The translations under genes were made by a program, and so were the position numbers. From NCBI GenBank assembly GCA_051530055.1, contig CM121343.1, positions 1,178,001 through 1,242,000 on the forward strand: a stretch of 64,000 nucleotides of DNA, written 5' to 3'. This DNA comes from Neoechinorhynchus agilis. Its lineage: Eukaryota; Acanthocephala. The notes beneath the pieces are model-generated. The model was not told the DNA's origin and ran no database searches. It worked only from the letters and a program-made list of their open reading frames with translations. Shown here piece after piece: positions 11,061 to 22,900 of the stretch. Each line of letters opens with the position of its first letter. The first letter of the stretch is position 1.

Positions 11061-13030
11061 TTTATTTGAACTAATAAGTGAAATGTCGATTTTTCTTTAA
11101 TAGAATGACTATTTGGGGGCGCTCGGTAAAGAAAAAGCACTTTTTCTTCACAGAACACACCAAAAAATCTAATGATAAAAAGCCGGCAGATTCCGAGTGA
11201 GATCTCTGAACGTATAACGCAAATGTGAACGGAGTTTTAATAATAACACGTTTTATTTGTTGATTTACAAAGAAGAGGACCCATGTACCTTTGGTCTTCA
11301 CACAGATATTCCGGGTTGGTTTGGGTGGTAGAACTGTGCGATTTACGTTTAATTTATCCTTGTGGTCACGGTAAATTGTTCAAAATGGTCCTGAGTGACA
11401 CTTGTCATTGTGCATATTGAAGCAAAGCTTAAACATCGCAAAAAATGAAGAAATCAGTACTAGAGAAGAGGAAATTGAAAAGTGTATCTCCTCCTTAAAA
11501 AGGTAATTTGAGTTGGTGACTTATCGACTGATTTCTAAACCGCATGTTTTCTTTTCAATTGTCCTTATTTTTTTTGCAATTTGAGTCTCACAAAATTGCA
11601 ATTCATTCAGATAATATTGGTGCCATTTGAACCATTAAATAGATGCACATAAATTAGATGATTTAGACAGGTAAAATGCGATTTTATGAGTTGCGCCAAA
11701 TGAAAGGAACACCATTTATAGATATCTCTCTTTTTGGCGTATTTGGAAATGGTCAACAAACCAAAGAATTCTAATCGTCCAAATTAGATACTTTATGTTT
11801 GTAAATAATCAATGGAACCCATCGGTTTTCCAAAGTTCAATATGTGAGGAGGTATTGGATTATATGATTACAGAACCCATCGATTTCCTTTTCAGTTTCT
11901 AAATCACTGTGACAAAACTCATTAAGCTTAAAATTAAATTTGAAACATTGAATTTGTAGTACACAGGATTTATTGTAAATTTCAATTAGTGAGCACGATC
12001 TTCTAGCAAGGATAAAAACCCGAGAAATTTAATGAAGATTCAACGTGGTTAGGAACGTGCCGAATACTAATGGCGCGCTCCAATATGGATCGATTATTGC
12101 CGATCAAACTCATGTGCGTTTAAGACAAGTTTGACGATAGCCAGGATCAGCTTTATTTTTCTGGAAAAACAAATGCTTCCATTTTAGCGACTAATTCTAA
12201 GACTGAATCAAAAGGCTTTCTAATTTTATTATGTTAATAGCAAATTTCGGTGCAAATCTTAAGGAGTTCGATAGAAGCCATTACTGATCTACAGAAAGTC
12301 AGCGACGACATGACCAAACAAGCGTTAGTCCTGCTTGTGATTAGAGTTTTTAAAAGTCGGTGTCAGTGAACAAAATCGGATTTTAAGTCAAGTCAAAAAT
12401 GGACGCCTAATCGATAAGAAATAAATCTGAGCAACATTTGAAAAAAGACCAAAAAGTAGTAAGAACTTTTCATTCAAAACATGAACTCAAAGTGTTCAAT
12501 TACTAAGAATATAAGGCGAAGAATATCTCGGAAGAATCTTCATTTACGCCGGCCTGTGGTTTGGCACAAAAAAACATTTTGTCCATGGAAGCTTTAAAAA
12601 GTGCGGGTCGATTTGATTCTATTTTTACACGTCATAGTTTTATGGCGTGTGTAGAAGGAATTCTATTGGTATTTGGTTAGGCCGCGATAAAAGATTCGTG
12701 TATAATCTGTACCTTTTTTTTAAAAGTTTGTGGACGATCACGACGTGGATGCCCGTTTTTGAGTTGCTCATAAATAATAACCGCCACTTTTGTGTGTGCG
12801 AAATGCGGAAACTAGATTTGATCGCTTAGTTTGATATCGCGCCAAAATCTGGACTAAAAGAGTCATTTGACGAAAACGTAAGAAATCCGTGCAGTCTTTT
12901 CTCATGTAAACCACACGCAAAACGACGTTCAATCTACTTTTGAACAATAGAGACGACGGCGACCGTATTTAGGCGATATGTTAAATCGGACATAGCGAAC
13001 TCTTTTTAGATACAAAAAAATTGTTATTCT
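11061..13030. other. AT-rich intergenic stretch
   Basis: No gene recognised on either strand. A short old repeat at about 11240-11310 (with 'AAAGAAGAGG' and 'CATGTACCTTTGG') resembles 35560-35625. Nothing else stands out. Confidence 0.4.
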
Positions 13031-13035
13031 TCTTA

Positions 13036-14085
13036 ATGCAAGTAGAAGAGGGACAGGATGTAAAAAAAATGGGGTCAGTATTTTCGACAAGTTCCGATTC
13101 AGAGCAGCCTATAAGTGAGCTTCGAGCGAGGCGACCGGGACAAAAGGAACAACAGCCTCTAGATCGGATTTCGAAGAGTATATCGACAGGGCAGATTAAG
13201 CAAGAAACGGAAGATGAGACACAAAGTCTGAATCTCATGGAACAAGTACTTTTATTGGGTCTTAAAGATAAGGAAGGTTATACAAGTTTTTGGAACGATG
13301 ATATATCCACAGGACTAAGAGGAGCAATGTTGGTGGAGTTGGCTCTTCGAAAGCGGATCCGATTAGAAGCATGTGGACTACGACGCCGACCTTTGTTAAC
13401 TCGTCGGCTAATTTGCATTGATAGCACTCCTTTAGGTGATGCAATCCTCGATGAAGCTCTACGAAATATTAATACGTGCCCAAAATCACATTCAGTGCCA
13501 ACGTGGATCAGTCTGCTCAGTGGGGATACTTGGAATCCGTTCAATTATAATCTAAGGATTACTACCGTCAGAGAACGTATTGCTAAGAATTTACATCAGG
13601 AAATCTTTAGACGTCTTTGCTGAAGATTTCCTGGTATAGTTGACAAAGGGATTTGTGGAACGAGCAAACAAAACTTTCTAGTCTTCGATATGACTACACA
13701 TCCCATCGTGGCCAATAACGATGAAAAAAGCAAACTTGTCGAAAACCTTCAAGCGTCAGTCTTAAGCCGATGGAATCCAACCATTAGGAAAATCGGCGTC
13801 CGTTCATTAGCTCTAATCTTTCTGGCTCACTCTTCGGATGTACTCGATAATGCTTTTAATACTCTATCTTCACAAGATTTCGATCTAGCCGGAAAACGAG
13901 TTCGACAGCTTCTGACCGTTGATCCTGAACAACAAATCAATGCATTATATGATGGAAACTTAGGGATCAACAATTCATTAGGTGAAGAAGACAACAAGAA
14001 TGATGACCGGGAGAAGAACAATGTACAACCACCAGTTTCGTCCCTCGAGGTCTTATGGGCAGTTGTCGCAGCCTTAAATAAGTAA
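13036..14085 (+). CDS. GOLPH3: GOLPH3-like Golgi phosphoprotein
   Basis: PtdIns4P effector on trans-Golgi membranes that links them to the cytoskeleton and retains glycosyltransferases. Coding runs from ATG 13036 (or, as likely, ATG 13069 'MGSVFS') with a low-complexity N-terminus. The GPP34 domain follows ('VLLLGLKDKEGYTSFWND', 'GLRGAMLVELALRKRI', 'LLSGDTWNP', 'FLVFDMTTHP', 'LALIFLAHSSDVL', 'AGKRVRQLL') and ends 'EVLWAVVAALNK'. The C-terminal part has an extra acidic/Asn-rich insert of about 30 residues before the last helix. A stop at 13621 interrupts the frame inside a 45-nt intron at 13592-13636. This intron is not GT-AG but has inverted repeats and TA flanks; its removal gives 'RIAKNLVDKG', matching human 'RLAKNLVEKG'. 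Confidence 0.92.
13592..13636 (+). other. Non-canonical inverted-repeat intron in GOLPH3 (45 nt)
   Basis: The ends are TACATCAGGAAATCTT and, read on the other strand, TATACCAGGAAATCTT (14 of 16 identical), with TA on each side. Removal leaving one TA joins AAT-TTA-GTT-GAC (N-L-V-D), exactly the family alignment. The only GT-AG alternative, 13613-13639, is 27 nt long and would leave seven extra residues. Confidence 0.75.
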
Positions 14086-14389
14086 ACGAAGATTCACACA
14101 CAAAAATCAAAAGGTTTTCAGCAGAACCTTAAGGTGAGCGCGTTTTAACAAAAGAAATCTTTGAAGCAAAGAAACTATTTCTTAAATCTCGCGAAGACTG
14201 CCTCTAAAATCAATCCACGTAAAATAAGAACTGAAACTCAAAAAAATCCCTCAATTTTTTAATTACAGTAATAAATAGAAAACATGGTGATTTTACCAGG
14301 ATTCCAGCAGTGAAGTATTCGGAAACGAATTCTAGGAACTGCTCAAAGTGGTCATCGTTAGAGAAGAAAACGAGATTTAAAAAATATCG

Positions 14390-14960
14390 CACTTTCTAAA
14401 TATTTAGATTGAAAAATGAAACTGCTCATGATTGTTGTGTAGTGGCGACAAAAATTATGTAAATTTATTGGATCGATATTTTTTTTTAAGTTCTACAATT
14501 TATTTTAAAATGATTAAATCGTCCCCCGGACGCTGACCGCATTTCCTCGTTGGATTGCGAGGCTTATTCTTTGTATCAGGAAAATCCTCTCGCGTCGCTC
14601 CCCTGTTTCTGCTTGGCTTAATCCAAAGCTTTTATCAAGATTGTTTTCGGAGGAAAATACAAGAAAGCCTCCGAAAACAATCTTGATAAAGAATTGAGTG
14701 GAAATATCGATTCAATAAATTTACACAATTATTGTCGCCACTACAACATAATCTAAATATTTGTAAAGATATAATCCATTGTTTGTAAAAAGAAGGGAAG
14801 TAGTACAAATAATATTTTATTGAAATATTTCGACCTTCACGTGGGTCTTCTTCAGTCAATTGCTTTTTAAACTGAAGAAGACCCACGTGAAGGTCGAAAT
14901 ATTTCAATAAAATATTATTTGTACTACTTCCCTTCTTTTTACAAATCTAAATATTGTGTT
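14390..14960. repeat. Nest of palindromic elements between GOLPH3 and SCAMP
   Basis: The outer element spans about 14434-14748 with inverted ends of about 40 bases (GTTGTGTAGTGGCGACAA and its complement). Inside are copy 2 of the 51-bp repeat (14517-14567) and a hairpin of about 70 bases (14624-14694, arms 'TTATCAAGATTGTTTTCGGA'). Next to it is a perfect palindrome at 14782-14945 whose arms carry hammerhead-like cores in both orientations (14814-14855 minus, 14872-14913 plus). A short 'AAATATTTAGATT' duplication flanks the parts. Confidence 0.8.
14517..14567 (+). repeat. 51-bp perfect dispersed repeat (copy 2)
   Basis: Exact reverse complement of 6363-6413. It contains 'GTCCCCCGGACGCTGACCGC' and a small hairpin. 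Here it lies inside an element with inverted termini. Confidence 0.7.
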
Positions 14961-15244
14961 GTTGAAGCATCTTACACGGCTGATATGATTTCTCTTGGGC
15001 ACAAAGATCCCGCTGATCTGGGTAAGTGGATAAAATCAGACTTAATACTTCACACGCGGTTGTGAGTGTGTGCGCTTAGAATGAAATTGCCCCAACGTCT
15101 AATAGCAACTTGATCCATCGAATATCGATTGTGACGCTTTCATTCTACTTTCTTTCTCATTCACAGCGCTCGTTTGAACGTCTTTCTCTCTCATAAGCAG
15201 TGCGCGCGCGCATTTAAAGCGTATCCTTCAGTTTTCAGATCGGC

Positions 15245-16260
15245 ATGAAATCAGACTCTAAGGAGATTGACGCCTTTTCGGATCCTAGTATTCGAGCAGC
15301 CTTTGAATCGCCATCGTTTCCTTCTGATTACAATCCGTTTGTAATGCCAAATCCTCAACCGACAAATGTCATCAATATGTCGCCTGACGCGCAGCCTAAA
15401 GTGATTCCTGTCGTTCAAAAGCAGATCGAAGCGTTCAAAGGTCAGCAAGTGACGTTAAATGCGGCGGCGAGCGACTTGAGAAATGAACCACTTGCGGATA
15501 TGTCTTACACCCGAGTAAAGAACTTCCCACCAATTCCATCATTCTGTCCATTTGAACCGTGTTTTCGACAGGATATTCACATGGACATCCCTGTCGCTTA
15601 CCAGAAATGGGCTCGTTACCTGTTTTATTTGTGCTTGTTGATGCAGGTCGTAATGGTGACAAACTTTGGTTCAATGTCCGTTTATGTGATTGGAGATGCT
15701 GGACGCGCTTGGAGGGATTTTGTTCTATCGATATTATGGCTATTGCTAATTGGACCTTGTTCTTATGTCGGTTGGTTTCGTCCAATTTACAACGCTTTAA
15801 GAGATGACAGTTCAATGAATTTCATGCTTTTCTTTTTTATGTTCTTTATCCATCTGACTTTTGTGGCAATCATGCTTATCGGAATACCTCACTTTGGATT
15901 CGCTGGATTCGCGTTTACAGTACAAATGCTATCATCACAGAAGTTTTTCCTCAAATTAGCCGGCTTCTTTGGTATAGTTACAACTATTGGGTTTATCGTC
16001 ATAGGAGCCGCTGGTATTTTCTTGATGTTTAAGGTAAATATCATTTTGTGATTATTCGCGACTAACAGCTCTCTCTATCGAATTAGATTTACAGTCTTTA
16101 TGCTACAACCAATGGCAGTCTCGAGCGAGCACAACAGGAATTGGTTGGAGCCGTGTGGTCCAATGAAACAGCAAGGAGAGCAGCTTCTACCATATTCACG
16201 CAATCTACAACTGCCAACACTACCCATTTTGGTAATCAAAATAATAATACAAGTCCATGA
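15245..16260 (+). CDS. SCAMP1: Secretory carrier-associated membrane protein (SCAMP)
   Basis: Four-pass membrane protein of recycling post-Golgi and endosomal vesicles. Two exons, 15245-16033 and 16087-16260, joined by a 53-nt GT-AG intron. The N-terminal cytosolic part has an NPF motif ('SDYNPF'). The amphipathic region 'FPPIPSFCPFEPCFRQDI' precedes four hydrophobic segments; between the second and third lies the family signature 'GWFRPIYNALRDDSS', the E-peptide (CWYRPIYNAFR in vertebrates). The second exon supplies the C-terminal tail 'IYSLYATTNGSLERAQQEL' and on, the expected position of this segment. The symbol is by family; animals have one or more SCAMPs. The ATG lies six bases after a TTTTCAG acceptor. 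Confidence 0.93.
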
Positions 16261-17419
16261 GTTCAACGTCAAACACAAGCCGCTTGCTAGAGAAGACATT
16301 GAGGCGGTGTATGTGATTTAATCGCCCTTCTTCATCATTTTCGATTCGGGTCTTCAAATATATGTGGAGTCTAAAAGTTCGAATGCAGAGTCAAATCAAT
16401 CGGTCCTTTATGTTTTAATGCTTTCCTCAAAGCCATTATAGAAACTCACATAGATTCTTTTTCTAAGATCTTCACGCAACAAAATAACGCATTTCTTTAC
16501 ACATTAGAAAGTCGATATCGGTCATGTATGATTTATTCTTATTATAATATTCGACTTTTTGTCTTAGGAGGACTTTGGTGTCGCGTTTGTAATAGTTGTT
16601 GAAATAATTGGAGTTTACACGTTCGCACGGCAATTAGGACTTGTGTTCAATCGACACACACACACACCTCTAAGGTTCAATGTTCGACTAATTTCTTTTC
16701 ACTTGAAGCCATTAATGACCAGTATTAGCGTCTTCAATGGAACAGAGTTGCTTTAGGTTCTCTACGAATGGTTTTTCTTAAAGAACACGTTCTCCAAGAT
16801 ATTTTATCACTACTACTACTACTACAACGATGTATTCCAGTCGCTTCATTCAAGTAATTACTGCATCCTTTACCACCTTTGCGAATATCGATCTTTTTGA
16901 ATACTTGTTCTTCATTTTAAAAAGTGTTCAACCGCTTAATTTTTTGGCATTTTTCTTGAAGGTGGAAAAACAAACGATTTTTTTATATATATATACATAC
17001 CATAGGCGACCCGCAAAGATTCGATCACAAAGACTTCGCTTCCGAGTTGGACTGCGAGGTTGTTGCTTTTTTGCATGGCTATTGCGCCATTTATCAGCTG
17101 GCTTTGAACTTCATCGGTCAAAGTAAGGCCAAATTTGTCACTGCAGGATTCCGCTTGTTTTACAGTTCATGGATTAAATGGAAAGAACAAATTCTTAGAT
17201 TTGCGCACGGCACTTGATTTAAAAACAAGTCTAAAAGACTTTTATCCGTCCCAGACAAATTAGCTTTAGATTCCTACAGTTTTATTAAAGTGGTAAGAAT
17301 CATATATACCCGTGAAAAACGAAAATTGGGCATTAAAATCATGATAACATCAGGTATAAATATTAAATCACATGAACAACTCGTCATTCTCGCGTCGTCT
17401 GTTTTGCAAATTATGCTTC
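16261..17419. other. Intergenic, no gene seen
   Basis: Between the convergent SCAMP and DOT1 genes. It has short runs of CA (16655-16665) and CTA (16810-16825). Small open frames at 16830-17126 have no recognisable content. Confidence 0.5.
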
Positions 17420-19990
17420 TTAAAGTCTTGTTCGATCTTCAGCTAGTGATCCGATTATGTCAATGCATCTAGCCAATGTTTCCATCAAATCACCATATGA
17501 TTGCTGATTAATTTTTATAAGCACTTCTCGACGACGAATTTTACTCGCAGTGGTTTTCATTCCTTCGGACAACCGCCGTAAGGTTTTCATATCGGCCTGG
17601 GATTCAACTTGTGCCTCGGTTACAGCCTCATTGACCAATTGAAGCAACGAATCGGGTTTTTCAAAGATAGAAGATCCGGAGCTTGAAAAGTCATCATCTA
17701 AGCATGAATCACTGAACGTAGTTGGCTGGTGCTTCAGATTCGGCGTATCTTCGTCAGACGAACTGTCCACATCTTTCGACTGCCGACGCTTTCTGTTGAT
17801 TTGTTGTACAAAATCGTTTGACAAATATGAACAGCGAAACAAATCTTCTGATGGCAAATTATCATTGGGTGATTCGGTGGCTGGAGTTGGTCTTAATAAT
17901 GCATCAATAGCACCTGGACATTTTTCTACAAGTTCTGCGATAGCTTCCTCCAAAGGAGCACATTTATGCTCCGACGATAGTGGTGTTCGATGTGCCTTAT
18001 TGGGAAGCGAAGACTTAATCACGACATCGATTATCTCATCAGTCCTATCCCTCAGCACGGGACTGCGTTTCCGAGTCTCATTATGTTTTGCGGTTAAATC
18101 GTCATTATCCCACCTAATTGACTGATCATTAGTGTTATCCTTTGTCACTCGCCTTCGCCTTTTATCCTTCAGTATCTCTAACTTGTCAAATTTGATATTT
18201 ATTGATTGAAGTTTAATCTCAAGGCTTGATGCTATATCTATTTGTTTCAATCTATGCTTAAACGGAACTCTGTAGGACTCTATTGAATGTCGACGGAATG
18301 GCGGTCGCTGTATGTCTCCTCTGGTCCAGCACAAATCACATCTTCTTGTGGCTCTTACAGGTAAACTGATTTGTTTGTGCTGTTCGGACGCTATCAAAAT
18401 TCCCAGTTCGCTAAAACAAAGATCATTGTCATTAAATGCACTTAAATTTTCAGTGTCTTCACAAGAGTGCTCAAATGATGCTAGTCTCGAGAGTCTCGAA
18501 ACTGGGACCGAATAAACTTTCATTCCAATAGACAAAGAGAAATGAAAATTTATTATTACGTCATTTCCTCTTGTAATAAATTTTCGATTGTCATTGAGCA
18601 ATTTTACCACGTTCCTGTAGGGCAATCGACGGTTTCCACATGACTTGGACCGGTGCAAAGACGTCGTGATTTGTCCTTTTCTTACTTTGTCGATTGCTCG
18701 ATCGATCCAAACAAATCGACGATTGCATAATGTCTGAGTATTTGGATGAAGGATTTTAAGCATTGCTGGTGACGAGAATCCCATTGGTCTAGGAACCACG
18801 TATTCTCTTTCTATTTCGTGAACAATATAGCACAATGGAGTTGAACACCATGAAACCGGAAATGGTGGTAATACTTTAGTGATACGGATACTGGTGCGGA
18901 AATCAAGTTTGAATTCTGGTTTTTCTGACCTGGATGGAATAGGCACCGCTGTAACGATTCTCACCCCATCTCTAAGCGAATGGAACAATTTACGCAGTGC
19001 TTCATTAACATCCGAATCAAATGAAACATTATTTATGAAAATGACATCAGCTGCTCGAATAATATGTTCGAATTTTTGGTCAAGAAAATTCCCGGATCTT
19101 AGTACAAATGGTGAATATTGATAGCCCAGCCAATGCATACATCGTTCAAAGTTAGCAGCTATTCCTTGGCAGAATTTCAGTGGCCAATCAGAGACCTCAA
19201 CTCCAACACAACTGGTGAGAGTGCGTGATGCAGCAAATTGAAGAATCACGTTGCCAACTCCCGATCCCAGATCAACTACTCGGTCGAATTTACGTTGCTG
19301 GCTAACGAAATCTATGGCATATTTCACACACTCAAATGAAGTTTCACCATACGTTTTCCCAGTCTCTCCAGCTCTACAAACCAGCTTTCGTGGGTTAGTA
19401 ACTGCACTCGCATAGGCGTACTCAAGGACGTGCTTTAGAGTTTGATCCGGAATAAGGCGCACCTTTTTATCATCCGCGGATCCGTTCCATCCATTGGGAA
19501 CATCAAGTGACTTTGAACAGAACGTGTCGTCAAAAAACCAGCTACTGTCTTTACTATTATTCAATCGATCAAGATACAGATTGGCGAGCTTATTGAAATC
19601 GTCAACAAAGCGTTGAATCTCTTCTTGAGTACTCAAATTCAAAGGCCTCGATGAAAATTCATGAAACTCGAAGACGACAGCCGTTGCTTCGGCTATAATA
19701 CAATTCATAAGCGGACGCAAGACTTGGACTGCCCTTTGTGATCGAGGAATGTGGTATTTCGGATCGTGATCAAAGTTAACGTAAAGTCCAAGTCGGGTTT
19801 TCGGTGAGACCAATGAGGTATTGGATAGAAGAATTCGTTCTAAAGCTTGAGCGTTAACGTTCCCTGAATACAGTGAAGTGGATCCACCACCAGTTGGTGA
19901 TGACAGAGCTGATGAAGATAACAGTTCCTCTGGTGTCCCTATACCGCCACGGTAGCAGACGGAAGATGGAGTCAAATGAGTTGATGCCAT
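17420..19990 (-). CDS. DOT1L: DOT1-type histone H3 Lys79 methyltransferase
   Basis: 856 codons with no intron. The DOT1 fold lies in the N-terminal half: 'YGETSFE' at about residues 214-220 (DOT1 motif), 'VVDLGSGVGNVILQFA' at about 238-253 (S-adenosylmethionine loop DLGSGVG), 'VIFINNVSFDSDV' (the NNxxF substrate and catalytic loop) and 'PPFPVSWCSTPLCYIVHEIE', matching the human 'SVSWTGKPVSYYLHTID'. The rest is unlike vertebrate DOT1L: Ser-rich and basic, with 'KRRRRV' and 'NRKRRQS', possible nuclear signals, and a predicted C-terminal coiled coil ('EAVTEAQVESQADMKTLRRL'). Human DOT1L is about 1500 residues, so the C-terminal AF9/AF10-binding part is not evident. The ATG directly follows ATTTTAG. 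Confidence 0.9.
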   Translation of the reverse strand: MASTHLTPSSVCYRGGIGTPEELLSSSALSSPTGGGSTSLYSGNVNAQALERILLSNTSLVSPKTRLGLYVNFDHDPKYHIPRSQRAVQVLRPLMNCIIAEATAVVFEFHEFSSRPLNLSTQEEIQRFVDDFNKLANLYLDRLNNSKDSSWFFDDTFCSKSLDVPNGWNGSADDKKVRLIPDQTLKHVLEYAYASAVTNPRKLVCRAGETGKTYGETSFECVKYAIDFVSQQRKFDRVVDLGSGVGNVILQFAASRTLTSCVGVEVSDWPLKFCQGIAANFERCMHWLGYQYSPFVLRSGNFLDQKFEHIIRAADVIFINNVSFDSDVNEALRKLFHSLRDGVRIVTAVPIPSRSEKPEFKLDFRTSIRITKVLPPFPVSWCSTPLCYIVHEIEREYVVPRPMGFSSPAMLKILHPNTQTLCNRRFVWIDRAIDKVRKGQITTSLHRSKSCGNRRLPYRNVVKLLNDNRKFITRGNDVIINFHFSLSIGMKVYSVPVSRLSRLASFEHSCEDTENLSAFNDNDLCFSELGILIASEQHKQISLPVRATRRCDLCWTRGDIQRPPFRRHSIESYRVPFKHRLKQIDIASSLEIKLQSINIKFDKLEILKDKRRRRVTKDNTNDQSIRWDNDDLTAKHNETRKRSPVLRDRTDEIIDVVIKSSLPNKAHRTPLSSEHKCAPLEEAIAELVEKCPGAIDALLRPTPATESPNDNLPSEDLFRCSYLSNDFVQQINRKRRQSKDVDSSSDEDTPNLKHQPTTFSDSCLDDDFSSSGSSIFEKPDSLLQLVNEAVTEAQVESQADMKTLRRLSEGMKTTASKIRRREVLIKINQQSYGDLMETLARCIDIIGSLAEDRTRL

Positions 19991-22900
19991 CTAAAATATT
20001 CATACAATGAACCTGTGCTCAAACTTTAAGTTGTTAAATTCGTTTTACAAAAAAAAGTGCTTAAAACGAAAAAGTACGCCCTGACTTTTGTACATGGCCA
20101 TTGTACTCAAAAAGACGTTTTATCGCTTAGTGGGCGATGAACCAACATGAATTTTCTGGCACGCAACTACAATAAAAAATAAACGATATACGCGAAAAAT
20201 GGCCGATCAATAAAATTGTTATTAAGTAGCCCTAAGGGTTCATGTAAACCAATCAGATAACGTCTTCTTTAAAAGCAGAATAAAAGCAAATCAAGAAAGC
20301 TCTCAGAAGATTTAAAATCAAAGATTAATTAGTGTCGTATGAACAAGGAAAACGAACCAATTCATCGGTTTAAATTCTTGAACATCTTCGACAAATTTTA
20401 TAATTATCCCTGGAAATTGTACAAGAGTTGTCATTTCCCTTTCATTTTAAAGCCTTCGTTGCTGTTCGCTCAAAAAACATAGTCAACGCATTGTTCAAAA
20501 CAAAAATTGCCACCATGGATTGATTGAATCAACGTTAAATTGGGGCTGTTTTATAAGCTTCAAATTTTTTTATAACGCTATTTACAAGCACTATCTTTGC
20601 AACGTTAAATGTTGGTGTGCGGCATCAGAAGATCATTGCCTATGTAGTTTACATTATCAACAAAATGTTTTTCAGGCACAAAAATCGATATTTATACCAC
20701 TCGGTACCACCAAAAGCAGCAGAACAAAATTAAACATTGTGGCTATCAAATAGATCGCATGTCGTAGAATTGAAAGAAATTTTGGTCGACATTCAACCCG
20801 ATAATTGCTTTAGAGCTATTAAATCAAATTAGCCATGAACGTTGAAAAAAGATACCTCAAACCAGTTGTGATCCACGGACAGTTGAACACAACCATCAAT
20901 TCTTAATAGCCGGAAAAAACATTTAGGTATGAAGTTGGTGCAATTGATATAAAATTGATTTTTTATGTCATATTTGGCAAGAATAAAAATTTGACAATTT
21001 ATGTGTTAAAGGTGCGATTTTGAACAGTTTAAACCATAACTTATTGTTGATCGTAATATATGCTCATATTTTCAACTTATTTCAAATCTACTTGGTGGAT
21101 GGATCCACAAGGATTTTACATTTTTATCGCATTTGTGGCGTTTAGACGGACTTGGAGCAAAATTACTTGGAATTTATAAAATAATAAACATATTTAGTGT
21201 TGTGGATCTATACTTTGATATTGCATGTAAACAATGTATCTGAAATTCCTCGGTTTGACAAATAAAAAGCGATCAGGGTTTGGTGAAACAATGAAATCAG
21301 AACGTAAATCAACACTTAAGAAGGTGTAATTGAGAATTCAGGATCAACAAAAGCACTTTATGTACCAAAATGTATTGATTTTGTGTCGATGGAACAATAA
21401 TAAACGAAACGGTTGAAAGTCGCCTAAAAATGTAAATACAAAGAGGATTAGATTTCGCATCCGGTCGAATGGCGAACACAAAAGTAAAGCCTAAAATGCG
21501 TTATATTTACGTGTAGTTGAATAACAAAGATGACAAGGTAAAAATCGAATGGTAATTTGTTTGCAATAGATGACAATTTGAATGTATTTGTGTCGTCTAC
21601 TGATTTTTACACGAAATGGAGCCATACCAAGCCGGGATGCTTCAAAAATAAAGCTGAAACCATTAATGGGTCGTTGTTCCGTAATCTATTATGGTAAATC
21701 AATATATCAACAACGTATGCTTTGATGATAATATTACCTTTGTTCCAGTCTTAGAGCTTTCTGTGTGTTTTGATTTAATTCGAAGATATGTAGAAATCAA
21801 GGTTTCATGAGTCGATGTTCAATGGTAGAACAATCCGTGTTTTTTTTAAAAAGAAGAAGGACCAATTAGATAGCAGTCTAATGATATTGAAAATGAATGA
21901 AAAATAGGCATTCTTGCTAAAATCACACACAAAAATTGAAGATTAAACGTTTGAAATATATGTATCTTTTTTTAGCGCCGTGTAATAGCTAAAAATAGTG
22001 CGCGTTGGTGTGGGAAAATGTCCTTTGATGCTTTCTAAATATTCAGATTGAACATAAATGAAGGTGCAATAGAGCATAAATAGAAAAATCCAGAAACACT
22101 TTCAAACAAGAATTTTCGCGGAAATGAAATTAATTATATGAAGGCCAATCAATCCCATAAAACTCACAAGATAGGCTTATTGGATATCGGAAAGCAATCG
22201 AGAAGCTAAGCAAAACACAATTCATTCTTTCACATGCATGACGAGAACTTTGGCAGCGAAATCTTACAGTCGTAGACTGAGAATTGCAAGAGTATTGCTT
22301 TGTTTAATGTGGAAAGACGATATACCGCATGGTAATCGTAGAAATCCAATAAAATAGTGGCTTAAATGGCTGCTAATCGATGTTTATTGTATTCAGGTTT
22401 CAAAAATTTGGTGAACCGAGCAATTGCGGGAAAACTGGTATATTTTGGACTATGTATCGTTTGGACCGTTTAAGATTATTGAACAAAAAAAATGTATCTA
22501 ATAGTGCGAAAAAAACTTGAATGGACATAGAAATGATTGTGCCATTATTCGACAAAATGTTTGTCCGAATTAGAGACTTATATTACCTGATGCAACTTTT
22601 GGAAAAAAGAGACGAACTCACGTATTTAAAAACTTACGAAACAATGCTTGAGAAGGAAGCTTTGAAAATTCGCAATGAAGAGTTCAATAAGAAAGCTCGA
22701 GTGTGTAACCATTTGCCAGCGAGAGAATACACATCCACTCGAAGGAACAATTTGATAGGAATGAAATAATAAGTAAAATCCTCTTCACATGAATATATTT
22801 AGCATATTTGACTTGGTAGACTTAAAGTCGAACATTTCATTTTGAAAAAAAACCCTTCACTCGATGGACTGGTTGACGTGATCTTAAATTTTTGCCTAGA

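Noticed and set aside
13613-13639. 27-nt GT-AG intron in GOLPH3
   Set aside because: It keeps the frame but leaves seven extra residues in a conserved block and is far shorter than the other introns. The 45-nt TA/inverted-repeat version fits the family exactly.
15435-15815. Minus-strand frame across SCAMP
   Set aside because: It is an antisense shadow of the SCAMP exon with no similarity of its own.
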